From assembly GCA_026389745.1 (NCBI GenBank), contig JAPLHG010000080.1:1-21517 (forward strand): a DNA stretch of 21,517 nucleotides, given 5' to 3'. The translations under genes and the position numbers were made by a program. The notes beneath the pieces are model-generated. The model was not told where the DNA came from. It saw nothing but the letters and a program-made list of their open reading frames with translations, and did no database searches. This document shows positions 6,936-14,307 of the stretch, piece after piece. Every line of letters begins with the position of its first letter. Positions within the stretch are counted from its first letter, which is position 1. Source of the stretch: Chloroflexota bacterium (GTDB lineage Bacteria; Chloroflexota; Dehalococcoidia; Dehalococcoidales; Fen-1064).

Positions 6936-7730
6936 TCAGCCCATCTTTTCAGCGACAAATATCATTTCGGGAGAATCATCAGAGAACACAGATTTATCAA
7001 AGTTTCCGAAGAACTCCACCACTTTGAATCCGCAGAGGCTCAGAAGGTGCTCAACCTCATACCGGTAAAGGTACCGCATAGGGAATGTCTGTACCAGTCT
7101 TTCCCCCCTGCCGTCAGGGTACTTTACATAGAAGATGAGCTCCATGTCATTATATTGTTCCGCGCGATGAAAAGCCGCTGTGCGGTTAGTGCGTCTGACA
7201 ACCCTACCATCAGGCAATCTAATATCAGGTTGCACATCAATCTCCATCAGATACTTGGGGTCAATCAATCGCGGTAGAAAAGGATGATAAACATCAAAAA
7301 CCAATCGCCCTTTGGTGGCAAGGTGTTTGTGAATACAATTGAGACAGGTTTTCTGCTCGGCAATTGTGATGAGGTGCTGAAAAGGGCGGAAGGGGATGGT
7401 TACCAGCGAGTATTCTTCACCGGTGGTGAAATTTGCCATATCCCCTTGCAGCAGATAGACATTTCTCCTGATTTCTCGGGGCAATTCGGCTACCTTTTCA
7501 CGGCATTTTTTGAGCATATGAGGGGATAAGTCCAACCCCGTAATCTCACAGCCAGCAAGTGCAGTGGGGACAAGGACACGACCGGTACCACAGCCAAGCT
7601 CTAAGGTTTTCCCGCCCGCTCTTGTGGCGTAATCAATAAAGAACTCTATGTCTTTGCGAGCAGGTTCGGCATAAATAGCATCGTAAAAATCTGCCGTAAA
7701 TTCCTGGTATTCATAGCCGTAATTACTCAC
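6936..7730 (-). CDS. Class I SAM-dependent methyltransferase, substrate unknown
   Basis: A 264-residue protein with a Rossmann methyltransferase core. Motif I is LELGCGTGRVLVPTALAG, motif II carries the acidic residue in ITGLDLSPHML, and QGDMANF follows as the next SAM-contact segment. The post-core region (VFDVYHPFLPRL, then a beta-rich stretch with YRYEVEHLLSLCGFKVVEFFGNFD) is typical of Methyltransf_25-like small-molecule methyltransferases. Nothing identifies the acceptor. I place the start at GTG 7730, 5 nt after a GGAGG site, because the GTG at 7742 overlaps that site. It ends 4 nt before recO, which suggests translational coupling. Confidence 0.88.
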   Translation of the reverse strand: MSNYGYEYQEFTADFYDAIYAEPARKDIEFFIDYATRAGGKTLELGCGTGRVLVPTALAGCEITGLDLSPHMLKKCREKVAELPREIRRNVYLLQGDMANFTTGEEYSLVTIPFRPFQHLITIAEQKTCLNCIHKHLATKGRLVFDVYHPFLPRLIDPKYLMEIDVQPDIRLPDGRVVRRTNRTAAFHRAEQYNDMELIFYVKYPDGRGERLVQTFPMRYLYRYEVEHLLSLCGFKVVEFFGNFDKSVFSDDSPEMIFVAEKMG

Positions 7731-7829
7731 TAAGTCCTCCACATATTGGGGACATTTACCGCTTACCTCAGTGTCGGCATTCTATCTGCTAACCGTATTG
7801 CCGTCAAGACAATTTTAGGAAAAGAGCAT

Positions 7830-8384
7830 CTATTTCAGGAATAATGCCAATCCGTTCGGCTTTCGGTAGCCCCGCCTTAATAGTATGTCTCTTTCCTTGA
7901 GGAGGCAAGCCCGGTTGTGAACTACCGCTTGGTCGAACTCGCCATTCTGCCAGGCGTACATACAGAGAACTCCCTTGTCATTGAAAGGGTCACCGTGATT
8001 GACAATGCCAAGTTCTCTGACGGCACTGGCTTTGGATTCGAATTTCTCTCTCTGGAGTTCGCCTTCAAAAATAATTTCTCTACCAAGTTGGTACGAGAGA
8101 ACACTCTGCTCGAATGAAGTGTTGAAAGCATAAAAAGGTTTTCCCAGACTATCAATAATACTGGCAATTCTGTCGTTTAACTCAGAGATTTCATCCTTCT
8201 TGGTGACATAAAGAATCTGAAGATACTGGCCGTTGATGAGTCCAAAGATTACCTGTCGTATGTCCTCATATTCTCGGCAATCGCCAGTATAGCGATAACG
8301 TTCGTTGAATGTCCCGATGGTCTCAATATCAATGATGGTACCGACGAAATCCGAACCGACGTCTTCTCTGTACTCCAGTATCAA
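7830..8384 (-). CDS. Predicted RNase H-like/DnaQ-like 3'-5' exonuclease domain protein
   Basis: A 184-residue protein of uncertain function. Near the N-terminus GTIIDIETIG gives the Asp-x-Glu of an exonuclease motif I. YAFNTSFEQSVLSYQL resembles motif II (Asn-x-x-Phe then an acid, here Glu where Asp is usual). VVHNRACLLKERDIL could be motif III, although a Cys seems to stand where the acidic residue is often found. These features suggest the RNase H-like fold of DEDD nucleases, possibly with an altered or weak active site. The start is TTG 8384 with AGGGGG 7 nt upstream; an in-frame TAA a few codons before it limits alternatives. It sits between recR and the methyltransferase gene, which suggests a DNA-repair or RNA-processing role. 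Confidence 0.6.
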   Translation of the reverse strand: MILEYREDVGSDFVGTIIDIETIGTFNERYRYTGDCREYEDIRQVIFGLINGQYLQILYVTKKDEISELNDRIASIIDSLGKPFYAFNTSFEQSVLSYQLGREIIFEGELQREKFESKASAVRELGIVNHGDPFNDKGVLCMYAWQNGEFDQAVVHNRACLLKERDILLRRGYRKPNGLALFLK

Positions 8385-8418
8385 TTCTCTGCCCCCTGTT
8401 AGCAGAATTTAACTACTG

Positions 8419-9030
8419 TTAAAGCTGTTGTCTGCCCTCAAGCGCTCGGGTAAGGGTAGCATCATCAGCATATTCCAGCTCGGTGCCAAATGGTAGTCCC
8501 CGCGCCAGACGCGTTATCTTGATGCCGAGGGGGGAGAGAAGCTGATTTAAGTACAATGCAGTTTGCTCACCCTCGAGGTTAGTATTGGTTGCCAGAATTA
8601 CTTCTTTTACCAAGCTGTCCCGAAGCCTGTTTGGAAGTTCCCTGATTCTGATATCATTGGTGCCGACCCCCTCCGTTGGTGATATGGCGCCGTGGAGCAC
8701 ATGATAGAGCCCTTTATAGGCACCGGTATGCTCAATTGCCAGAATATCCTGTGGCTGTTCCACCACACAGACCTGACTGCGGTCCCGCTGGTCGTTGCGG
8801 CAGATAGCACAGGGGTCGGAGTCGGTAACATTAAAACAGATGGAGCATAGCTTAATCTTCTGTTTAATTGACAGAATGGCATCTGCCAATTGATTTGCCT
8901 GCTCTTGAGGTGCGCGCATTAAATAGTAAGCAAGCCGCTGAGCACTTTTAGGCCCAATACCAGGCAGTCTATTTAATTCCTGAATAAGTCTGCCAATGGT
9001 ATCGGCACCAAGTATGGTACCCCGATTCAA
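8419..9030 (-). CDS. recR: Recombination protein RecR
   Basis: 203 residues, full length. RecR forms a ring clamp and works with RecO/RecF to load RecA on gapped DNA. Seen in order: an N-terminal helix-hairpin-helix (LNRLPGIGPKSAQRLAYYL), a four-Cys zinc finger (CSIC...CAIC), the Toprim domain (QVCVVEQPQDILAIEHTG..., with EVILATNTNLEGE), and the C-terminal TRLARGLPFGTELEYADDATL. The start is TTG 9030, with AAGGAG about 8 nt upstream. It follows ybaB by 22 nt in the classic dnaX-ybaB-recR order. Confidence 0.97.
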   Translation of the reverse strand: MNRGTILGADTIGRLIQELNRLPGIGPKSAQRLAYYLMRAPQEQANQLADAILSIKQKIKLCSICFNVTDSDPCAICRNDQRDRSQVCVVEQPQDILAIEHTGAYKGLYHVLHGAISPTEGVGTNDIRIRELPNRLRDSLVKEVILATNTNLEGEQTALYLNQLLSPLGIKITRLARGLPFGTELEYADDATLTRALEGRQQL

Positions 9031-9052
9031 TTAAGTTTCTCCTTACCACTCG

Positions 9053-9358
9053 TTAGAAAAGCCCTGGTATCTTCAAACCGCCGGTCAGCTCTTTGAGTTG
9101 TTGCGCGGCGGCTTTTTGTGCTTTTTCCTGAGCATCATTCACCGCTTTGAGTATTAATTGTTCAAGCTGTTTCACATTCTTGGGATTAGTCGCTTCGGGA
9201 GCAATGCTCACTGATACGATTCTCTGCTCGCCATTGACCACCACTTTAACGACACCCTCGCCAGCTTCGCCTTCAACTTGCATTCTTTTCAATTCTTTCT
9301 GCGCTTGGTCGAATTTTGCTTTTAGCTGGCGTGCCTGATTAATTTGTTGTAGGTTCAT
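9053..9358 (-). CDS. ybaB: Nucleoid-associated protein, YbaB/EbfC family
   Basis: A 101-residue small DNA-binding protein of the YbaB/EbfC family, which forms dimers with a tweezer-like shape and binds DNA with little sequence preference. Visible family features are the N-terminal coiled-coil-forming helix (INQARQLKAKFDQAQKELKRM), the central strand region GEGVVKVVVNGEQRIVSVSIAPEA, and the C-terminal helix LEQLILKAVNDAQEKAQ. Its ATG overlaps the dnaX stop by 4 nt (ATGA), so the two are translationally coupled. Confidence 0.95.
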   Translation of the reverse strand: MNLQQINQARQLKAKFDQAQKELKRMQVEGEAGEGVVKVVVNGEQRIVSVSIAPEATNPKNVKQLEQLILKAVNDAQEKAQKAAAQQLKELTGGLKIPGLF

Positions 9359-10962
9359 GTTTCCTCCGCATCAATAATTTGGGCGCCCAATTTCAGTGCC
9401 TCTTTCACAAGACTATTGTTATTCTCTAAGACACAGTGCACACGGCAGGGATGTCCCAGAAAACTGCTGATAATTTTCTCAACCACACGTTGATTCTCTA
9501 TTTTCTCCAGTTGTTCCTTGATGTAGGGATATCTGAAAGACAATGTCATCGTATCGTTCTCAAATGCCACCGGTTTAACACCGGCGCTCCTCAAAATAGC
9601 TAGGGCGGGACTCCGCTTGGTATCGACTGGCGCCTGTTCAATCACACTCCTCCAGTCCAGCTTCAATTTATCAGGAGTACTGCCGATTTCTATAGATGAT
9701 TGACTCTTCGTAGCCACAGGTGGGGTTACTATTGCCGTTGATTCTGATTTAGGTTCGGTTTTCATTGGTTCTACTTGTTTGGGCTGATTACGTACTGGCG
9801 GTGGGGAAGATTTTTCCTGAATCTGACGGAAGGCAAACTCTGCTTTATGGTCTGGTTGTTTGACAGGCTTGAGAACATCTTCTTCGGTTTTTGCCGTAAT
9901 GTCAACAATCGCCAATTCCATTGGCAAGGTAGAATGGCTATCTGTACCAATTTCAACCTGACTGAAAAGTTTCAGCGCCTTCAGTATTTTGGGTAGGGAA
10001 GCATGTGAAGCCAATTGTTTCAACTCGGCTAAGTCCTCACCCGTCATATCAACCGAATCTTCAGAACCAGTTTTCATTAACAGAAGACATCGCAGATATT
10101 CCACCAGTTCGCGCTTGAAATGGCGCAAATCCAATCCGTCATTATTAGCACTATTGATGGTTGCCACTGCCGCCGAGACATTATCATCAACGATGTGTTT
10201 GGCAAGTTCTCGGACACGTGAGTCCCCTGTGATGCCTAGCAAAGCCTGCACTTGTTGGAATCCAACCTCAGAGTTGTAGTAGACAGTGAGTTGTTCCAGT
10301 AAGTTCTCCGCATCCCGAAGGCTGCCGGTAGCGCTACGAGCAATGAGACGTAATGACTCCAGTGCAATGGTGATATTTTCCACCTGACAAATATTCGCTA
10401 GTTTATTGATAATATCTGTTTGAGAAATACGGCGGAAATCGAAATGCTGACACCGGGACATTATAGTGGGCAGAATCTTATGAACTTCTGTGGTTGCCAG
10501 AATAAAGATGACGTGTGGTGGTGGCTCCTCTAGTGTTTTCAAGAGGGCATTGGAAGCACTGCCGCTCAGCATGTGAAACTCATCGATAATATAAACCTTG
10601 TAACGCGCCTGCGTGGGAGCGTAATTGACCTTCTCCCGTAAACTCCGAATATCATCCACGCTGGTATTACTGGCGGCGTCAATCTCAATGACGTCCAGAG
10701 CTCTGCCTTCAGTGATGGCACGGCACATTTCGCAGGTATTGCACGGCTCCCCTTTACCACCGGTCGTTAGACAATTCACCGCTTTTGCCAGAATTCGCGC
10801 GGTGCTAGTCTTGCCTGTGCCTCTTGGCCCACAGAAAAGATAGGCATGCGAGATACGTCCGCTACTAAGGGCATTGCGGAGAGTTTGTGTAACCGATTCT
10901 TGCCCGACAACCTCGCTCAGAGTTTGGGAACGCCATTTACGATAAAATACTTGAGAAACCAT
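9355..10962 (-). CDS. dnaX: DNA polymerase III subunit gamma/tau
   Basis: Clamp-loader subunit of the replicative polymerase; 535 residues. The AAA+ module shows Walker A GPRGTGKT (about residues 45-52), a zinc module (C-x8-C-x2-C-x2-C around CNTCEMC), DVIEIDAASN, Walker B IIDEFHML, and the SRC sensor segment ATTEVHKILPTIMSRCQHFDF. A variable tau-like tail rich in P, K and E (about 370-450) and a C-terminal domain follow. I chose ATG at 10962 (MVSQVFYRKWR, the family's usual start) over an in-frame TTG at 10992. No A-rich slippery site for a programmed frameshift is visible. No Shine-Dalgarno precedes the ATG, and a TATAAT box lies only 13 nt upstream. Confidence 0.97.
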   Translation of the reverse strand: MVSQVFYRKWRSQTLSEVVGQESVTQTLRNALSSGRISHAYLFCGPRGTGKTSTARILAKAVNCLTTGGKGEPCNTCEMCRAITEGRALDVIEIDAASNTSVDDIRSLREKVNYAPTQARYKVYIIDEFHMLSGSASNALLKTLEEPPPHVIFILATTEVHKILPTIMSRCQHFDFRRISQTDIINKLANICQVENITIALESLRLIARSATGSLRDAENLLEQLTVYYNSEVGFQQVQALLGITGDSRVRELAKHIVDDNVSAAVATINSANNDGLDLRHFKRELVEYLRCLLLMKTGSEDSVDMTGEDLAELKQLASHASLPKILKALKLFSQVEIGTDSHSTLPMELAIVDITAKTEEDVLKPVKQPDHKAEFAFRQIQEKSSPPPVRNQPKQVEPMKTEPKSESTAIVTPPVATKSQSSIEIGSTPDKLKLDWRSVIEQAPVDTKRSPALAILRSAGVKPVAFENDTMTLSFRYPYIKEQLEKIENQRVVEKIISSFLGHPCRVHCVLENNNSLVKEALKLGAQIIDAEET

Positions 10963-10975
10963 TTTACTATGCTCT

Positions 10976-10981
10976 ATTATA
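10976..10981 (-). promoter_or_regulatory. Candidate -10 box of dnaX (TATAAT)
   Basis: A perfect TATAAT on the minus strand ends 13 nt before the dnaX ATG. Transcription starting about 7 nt downstream would leave a leader of only a few bases, so the mRNA would be nearly leaderless, in line with the missing Shine-Dalgarno. The -35 region (around 10999-11004, TATGGA) is poor, so this is only a candidate. Confidence 0.4.
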
Positions 10982-11032
10982 CCCCATCCCAACAGGTTTC
11001 CATAGGGTATTCACGAATATGACCAGAAAAAT

Positions 11033-11061
11033 TTGACATAGTCTTTTATACCGCCTATGCT
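11033..11061 (+). promoter_or_regulatory. Sigma70-type promoter of rnc
   Basis: TTGACA (11033-11038), a 17-nt spacer and TATGCT (11056-11061) form a near-consensus promoter 33 nt before the rnc start. It faces away from dnaX, so the two operons diverge from this 130-nt region. Confidence 0.75.
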
Positions 11062-11094
11062 GTCTATTGATTTATCCAGCGCGGAGGAGAAATT

Positions 11095-11787
11095 GTGTCC
11101 GACCTGAACGAATTTCAGAGAATTATCGGGGTGTTTTTCAACCGACCCGACCTGCTGACGCAAGCACTGACTCATAGCTCTTATGCTAATGAAAACTCGG
11201 GTATTGCTCCGGTTTCAAATGAAAGGTTGGAATTCCTGGGAGATGCTGTTCTGGGTTTGATAGTCGCTGAAAATCTTTACCGTGATTTTCCCAATCTCAG
11301 CGAGGGAGAAATGACTCGTCTTCGCTCACTATTGGTAAAACAAGACACGCTGGCACAGGTAGCGGAATCAATCGGACTGGGTAACTTCCTGTACCTCGGA
11401 AAAGGCGAAGAAGCGAGTAACGGGAAGGAGAAACCAGCCAATCTTGCCAGGGCTTTAGAAGCTATCATCGCCGCTGTTTATCTTGACCAGGGTTATTTTG
11501 TTTCTGAACAGTTAATATTGGACCTCCTCGATACTGAGCTCTGGAAGGCTTTGAATCAGGGAGTGCTCATAGATTATAAATCACAACTTCAGGAACTTTT
11601 GCAGGCTCGAACTCAGCAACCGCCTGCCTATTATCTCATTGAAACCGAGGGTCCAGACCACGATAAGAAATTCACTGTGGAAGTACGACTCGGTGATGAC
11701 GTGCTGGCTAAGGGCTCAGGGAGAAGCAAAAAGAAGGCAGAAACCGAAGCCGCCCGCGTTGCTCTTGAAAAACTCAATACTATCTAA
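11095..11787 (+). CDS. rnc: Ribonuclease III
   Basis: 230-residue endonuclease that cuts double-stranded RNA, mainly in rRNA and mRNA processing. The N-terminal catalytic domain has LTHSSYANE and the signature NERLEFLGDAVLG (about residues 42-54) with the metal-binding Glu and Asp. A second acidic site is ARALEAIIAAVYLDQG. The C-terminal dsRNA-binding domain starts near DYKSQLQELLQA and ends with GSGRSKKKAETEAARVALEKL. The start is GTG 11095, with a strong GGAGGAG site 5 nt upstream. It begins the plus-strand run rnc, mini-protein, acylphosphatase. Confidence 0.97.
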   Translation: MSDLNEFQRIIGVFFNRPDLLTQALTHSSYANENSGIAPVSNERLEFLGDAVLGLIVAENLYRDFPNLSEGEMTRLRSLLVKQDTLAQVAESIGLGNFLYLGKGEEASNGKEKPANLARALEAIIAAVYLDQGYFVSEQLILDLLDTELWKALNQGVLIDYKSQLQELLQARTQQPPAYYLIETEGPDHDKKFTVEVRLGDDVLAKGSGRSKKKAETEAARVALEKLNTI

Positions 11788-11889
11788 ACCGGTTCACCGG
11801 CAAGCAGGTAAAATATCTTTACAGAATAGTTTTACTTTGCTAAACTTCAATTAAAAATCAGAGGTCAATAATTCAATTGAGGGTAGATT

Positions 11890-12033
11890 ATGGGAAGACG
11901 AGATTTTGAACGTAAAGAAGCCAAAAAGCCCAAAAAAGATGCCAAGAAGATACTGACCACTAACATTCAACCCTCTCTTCCGCCGGTAGAGGTTATTAAG
12001 CGAGGGAAGAAGGACCGTCTGGAAGAGGAATAG
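11890..12033 (+). CDS. Small basic hypothetical protein (47 aa)
   Basis: An ORF of 47 codons beginning MGRRDFERKEAKKPKKDAKK and ending in a second charged block (IKRGKKDRLEEE). GAGGG lies 7 nt upstream of the ATG. The middle is Pro/Val-rich (PSLPPVEV). The N-terminal half is almost wholly charged, mostly Lys and Arg, as in small RNA- or ribosome-associated proteins, but I recognise no named family. It lies 100 nt after rnc on the same strand and could be co-transcribed with it. I recall similar Lys-rich mini-proteins in Dehalococcoidia genomes, which supports a real gene. Confidence 0.65.
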   Translation: MGRRDFERKEAKKPKKDAKKILTTNIQPSLPPVEVIKRGKKDRLEEE

Positions 12034-12162
12034 ATAGGCGATTTCTATCTTAAAGCCCAACAGCTTGTAGAATCTTGGAATAGGCAGAACAAGCCAATTC
12101 AGTACTTGCCGAGTGTCAGTTTCATCCTCGCTAGAGTGGAGTTATTATCTGGTGGGTAAGGA

Positions 12163-12444
12163 ATGAGTGATTTAAGTTCATTTCAGGCGAGAGCACAGGG
12201 TCGGGTGCAGGGTGTTTATTACCGAGTCTTCACCGCCAGAAGCGCCGCCCGACTGGGCTTAACTGGTTATGTGCGTAATCTGCCCGATAGGTCAGTGGAA
12301 ATCTGCGCTGAAGGTGAGAGAAAACAACTGGGGAAGTTGGTAGAACAACTCAGAACCGGGCCTCCCGGTGCCAGAATAGATAAACTGTCATTGGTATGGG
12401 TTGAATACACCGGAAAATATCATGACTTTGCCGTAACCCGTTAG
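12163..12444 (+). CDS. acyP: Acylphosphatase
   Basis: 93-residue cytosolic enzyme that hydrolyses carboxyl-phosphate bonds of acylphosphates. The family signature is present: GRVQGVYYRVFTARSAARLGLTGYVRN, with the catalytic Arg in VYYR and the catalytic Asn in YVRN. The rest (SVEICAEGERKQLGKLVEQLRTGPPGARIDKLSLVWVEY) follows the normal fold to the end, with the closing F-x-V. A GGTGGG site lies 6 nt upstream of the ATG. It converges on the next minus-strand gene, with only 10 nt between stops. Confidence 0.93.
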   Translation: MSDLSSFQARAQGRVQGVYYRVFTARSAARLGLTGYVRNLPDRSVEICAEGERKQLGKLVEQLRTGPPGARIDKLSLVWVEYTGKYHDFAVTR

Positions 12445-12454
12445 CTATCGGAGT

Positions 12455-12865
12455 TCAGTACTTATCAGATACCGGCTTTATCCCATAATACTGGTCGTTT
12501 TTCAATAATCGGGATAGAGTTGTTGCCGAAGTGTAGTAAACATTAATCCCGCGTTTCTGATTCAGTTGGGCACTGAGTTCTTCCAGAGTAAGAGGTTTAT
12601 TGCCATCGGCGAGAAAAACCCGGAAAATGCTTTCCTGGATGGGTAAGCCGGGAGTTATGAAGCCCGGAGATTTGGAACAGCAATTCTGTATCGCTTTCAG
12701 TAAGTCGGCTGCCTTACTCTCAGTACTGCCCGTTTTGAGTTTTTTCCGGCACTTGGTGCACAAACTGTCCCTAGCTAAAACGGAGAAACTACGATTATTC
12801 GACTTTAACCAGTTCAGGTCAATTGCCCAGCGTGCCTCAGTCTGCGTTGGTTCTTCTTTATTCAT
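12455..12865 (-). CDS. Hypothetical protein with CxxC and a winged-helix-like C-terminus
   Basis: 136 residues, no family name that I can assign. The N-terminal third has WAIDLNWLKSNNRSFSVLARDSLC followed by CTKC, and a CC pair comes about 40 residues later (IQNCCSK); together these could form a metal site. The C-terminal half (IQESIFRVFLADGNKPLTLEELSAQL...SATTLSRLLKNDQYYGI) looks like a small helix-turn-helix or winged-helix fold. The start is ATG 12865 with AAGGTGG 7 nt upstream. It is the last gene of the pepA-led run, 23 nt after the DUF362 gene. I suspect a lineage-specific regulator or scaffold. Confidence 0.75.
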   Translation of the reverse strand: MNKEEPTQTEARWAIDLNWLKSNNRSFSVLARDSLCTKCRKKLKTGSTESKAADLLKAIQNCCSKSPGFITPGLPIQESIFRVFLADGNKPLTLEELSAQLNQKRGINVYYTSATTLSRLLKNDQYYGIKPVSDKY

Positions 12866-12888
12866 GCTTCGACCACCTTACACTATCT

Positions 12889-13620
12889 TCAAATGGTATC
12901 TAGTCCGGATTCTGCCAATTTGATGAGTCGGAGGTAATCTGCCCTGACGCCCAGTGTCTCAGAGACTTCACAGTCTACTTGCAGAGGGTCACCGACAAAA
13001 ATCTTACCGGTTTCCTCGAGCTCACCTTCTGTCGGGTCATCAACATAGGTCAATTTCTGATTTGCCTCTATAATTCCCATATCGAATGGCAGGGTAAAAT
13101 AGAGGTCGGCAATCACCTTATCAATACCAAGCCCATAGAGAGCTTCCCAGCCGCCCTCAGCCTCTGCGTATTTCTTACTCGGCAGAAGGGACATCAAGTT
13201 CGGAATGCTCAAATTACCCTTATCTCTAGCGACTTTCAACGGTGTCACACTGATAAGGTAGTCGCTGGAAAGGATGACATTTGGCACCCAGAAAGCAGGT
13301 ACCGCCAATGGTTTGGGTAGGGGATTATCCACTTCAACCCAGATGCAGTCCTTCACATCCAGCATCAATACTCTGGGAAAATCATAACCCAGTGTTTGGT
13401 AAATTGGAGCGACCGGGTCTCCATCATGGGTTCCTTCAAGCACAATGATGTCAGCATCACTGACATGTCTGATGCCATCAATTATCGTCGCCAGAATCTC
13501 ACGGCTGGTGGTGACTGGGTATGGCGACAGACAGCCTGCATCCGGTTTAATCAAAACCCGCCGTGCTACAGAAACCGCGGGCGGCGGTTCAAAAATAAAT
13601 TTATCAGTCTCAAATATCAA
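12889..13620 (-). CDS. DUF362 domain protein
   Basis: 243 residues. It matches the DUF362 family, whose members are poorly characterised: RRVLIKPDAGCLSPYPVTTSREILATIIDGIRH near the start, DADIIVLEGTHDG, then NVILSSDYLISVTPLKVARDKGNLSIPNLMSLLPS. I see no ferredoxin-type CxxCxxC cluster, unlike longer family members, so this is a stand-alone version. The start is TTG 13620 with GGGGAGG 9 nt upstream; an in-frame TAA lies just before it. It lies 33 nt after the MBL-fold gene and is probably in the same operon. Substrate and reaction are unknown. Confidence 0.85.
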   Translation of the reverse strand: MIFETDKFIFEPPPAVSVARRVLIKPDAGCLSPYPVTTSREILATIIDGIRHVSDADIIVLEGTHDGDPVAPIYQTLGYDFPRVLMLDVKDCIWVEVDNPLPKPLAVPAFWVPNVILSSDYLISVTPLKVARDKGNLSIPNLMSLLPSKKYAEAEGGWEALYGLGIDKVIADLYFTLPFDMGIIEANQKLTYVDDPTEGELEETGKIFVGDPLQVDCEVSETLGVRADYLRLIKLAESGLDTI

Positions 13621-13653
13621 GCCTTAATGCCTCCCCTAATCAATTATAACCGA

Positions 13654-14301
13654 TTAGAGCGCCGGTTTTAGCACTATAATTTGAGTTTCAGCAGGAAATT
13701 TTTCTGCTTCAAACTCTACTTCACTGGCATCCATTTTGACAATGTTCCGCTTTCCCTTCAGGAAATCATCGACACCGGAGATGGGGAAGCCGCACCGCTC
13801 ATTCTTGTAGTGCATTGGGATAATAATACTGGGCTTCAATTTGTTGCTGACCTCAGTAGCAACATCAGCATTGATGGTATAGACTCCACCCACCGGGATG
13901 AGCAGAACATCTACTTTCCCGACCTGTGCTACTTCTTGATTGCTGAGCTTATGCCCCAAGTCGCCAAGGTGGCAAACCCGAACACCATCAACTTCAAAAC
14001 AGAAAATAGTATTGGGACCATGGTCTTTCCCTTTACTTTCATCGTGGTAGGTAGATACCCCGATAAATTTTACCCCTTTAATTTCGACTCTCGTTATACC
14101 TTTGGCCACCTGTGGATTACCTCCAACGGTAGTGACGTTGTTGTGGTCCAAGTGTTCGTGGCTGACCGTGATGATATCTGCCGGTTCTTTGATTTCATTA
14201 TACTTGAGGTCCCAGCTTGTCTTATAAGGGTCGGTGATTATCCTTATGCCTTTATTTGAGGTAATCAAGAAGGATGAATGCCCTAACCACTTAACTTTCA
14301 T
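13654..14301 (-). CDS. MBL-fold metal-dependent hydrolase, UlaG-like
   Basis: A 215-residue metallo-beta-lactamase-fold hydrolase. It opens MKVKWLGHSSFLI, typical of the UlaG-like branch, and carries the metal motif SHEHLDHNN (His48, His50, Asp52, His53). Further ligand positions are the His in STYHDES, the Asp/His in HLGDLGH, and PMHY near the end. These enzymes usually bind two metals and hydrolyse lactones, phosphodiesters or similar bonds; the substrate here is not evident. The ATG lies 6 nt after the pepA stop with an AAGGGAAG site in the overlap region, so it is coupled to pepA. Confidence 0.9.
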   Translation of the reverse strand: MKVKWLGHSSFLITSNKGIRIITDPYKTSWDLKYNEIKEPADIITVSHEHLDHNNVTTVGGNPQVAKGITRVEIKGVKFIGVSTYHDESKGKDHGPNTIFCFEVDGVRVCHLGDLGHKLSNQEVAQVGKVDVLLIPVGGVYTINADVATEVSNKLKPSIIIPMHYKNERCGFPISGVDDFLKGKRNIVKMDASEVEFEAEKFPAETQIIVLKPAL

Positions 14302-14307
14302 CTTCCC

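Noticed and set aside
9355..10962. Programmed frameshift in dnaX
   Set aside because: No A-AAA-AAG type slippery run with a following hairpin was seen; the gene reads as one continuous frame.
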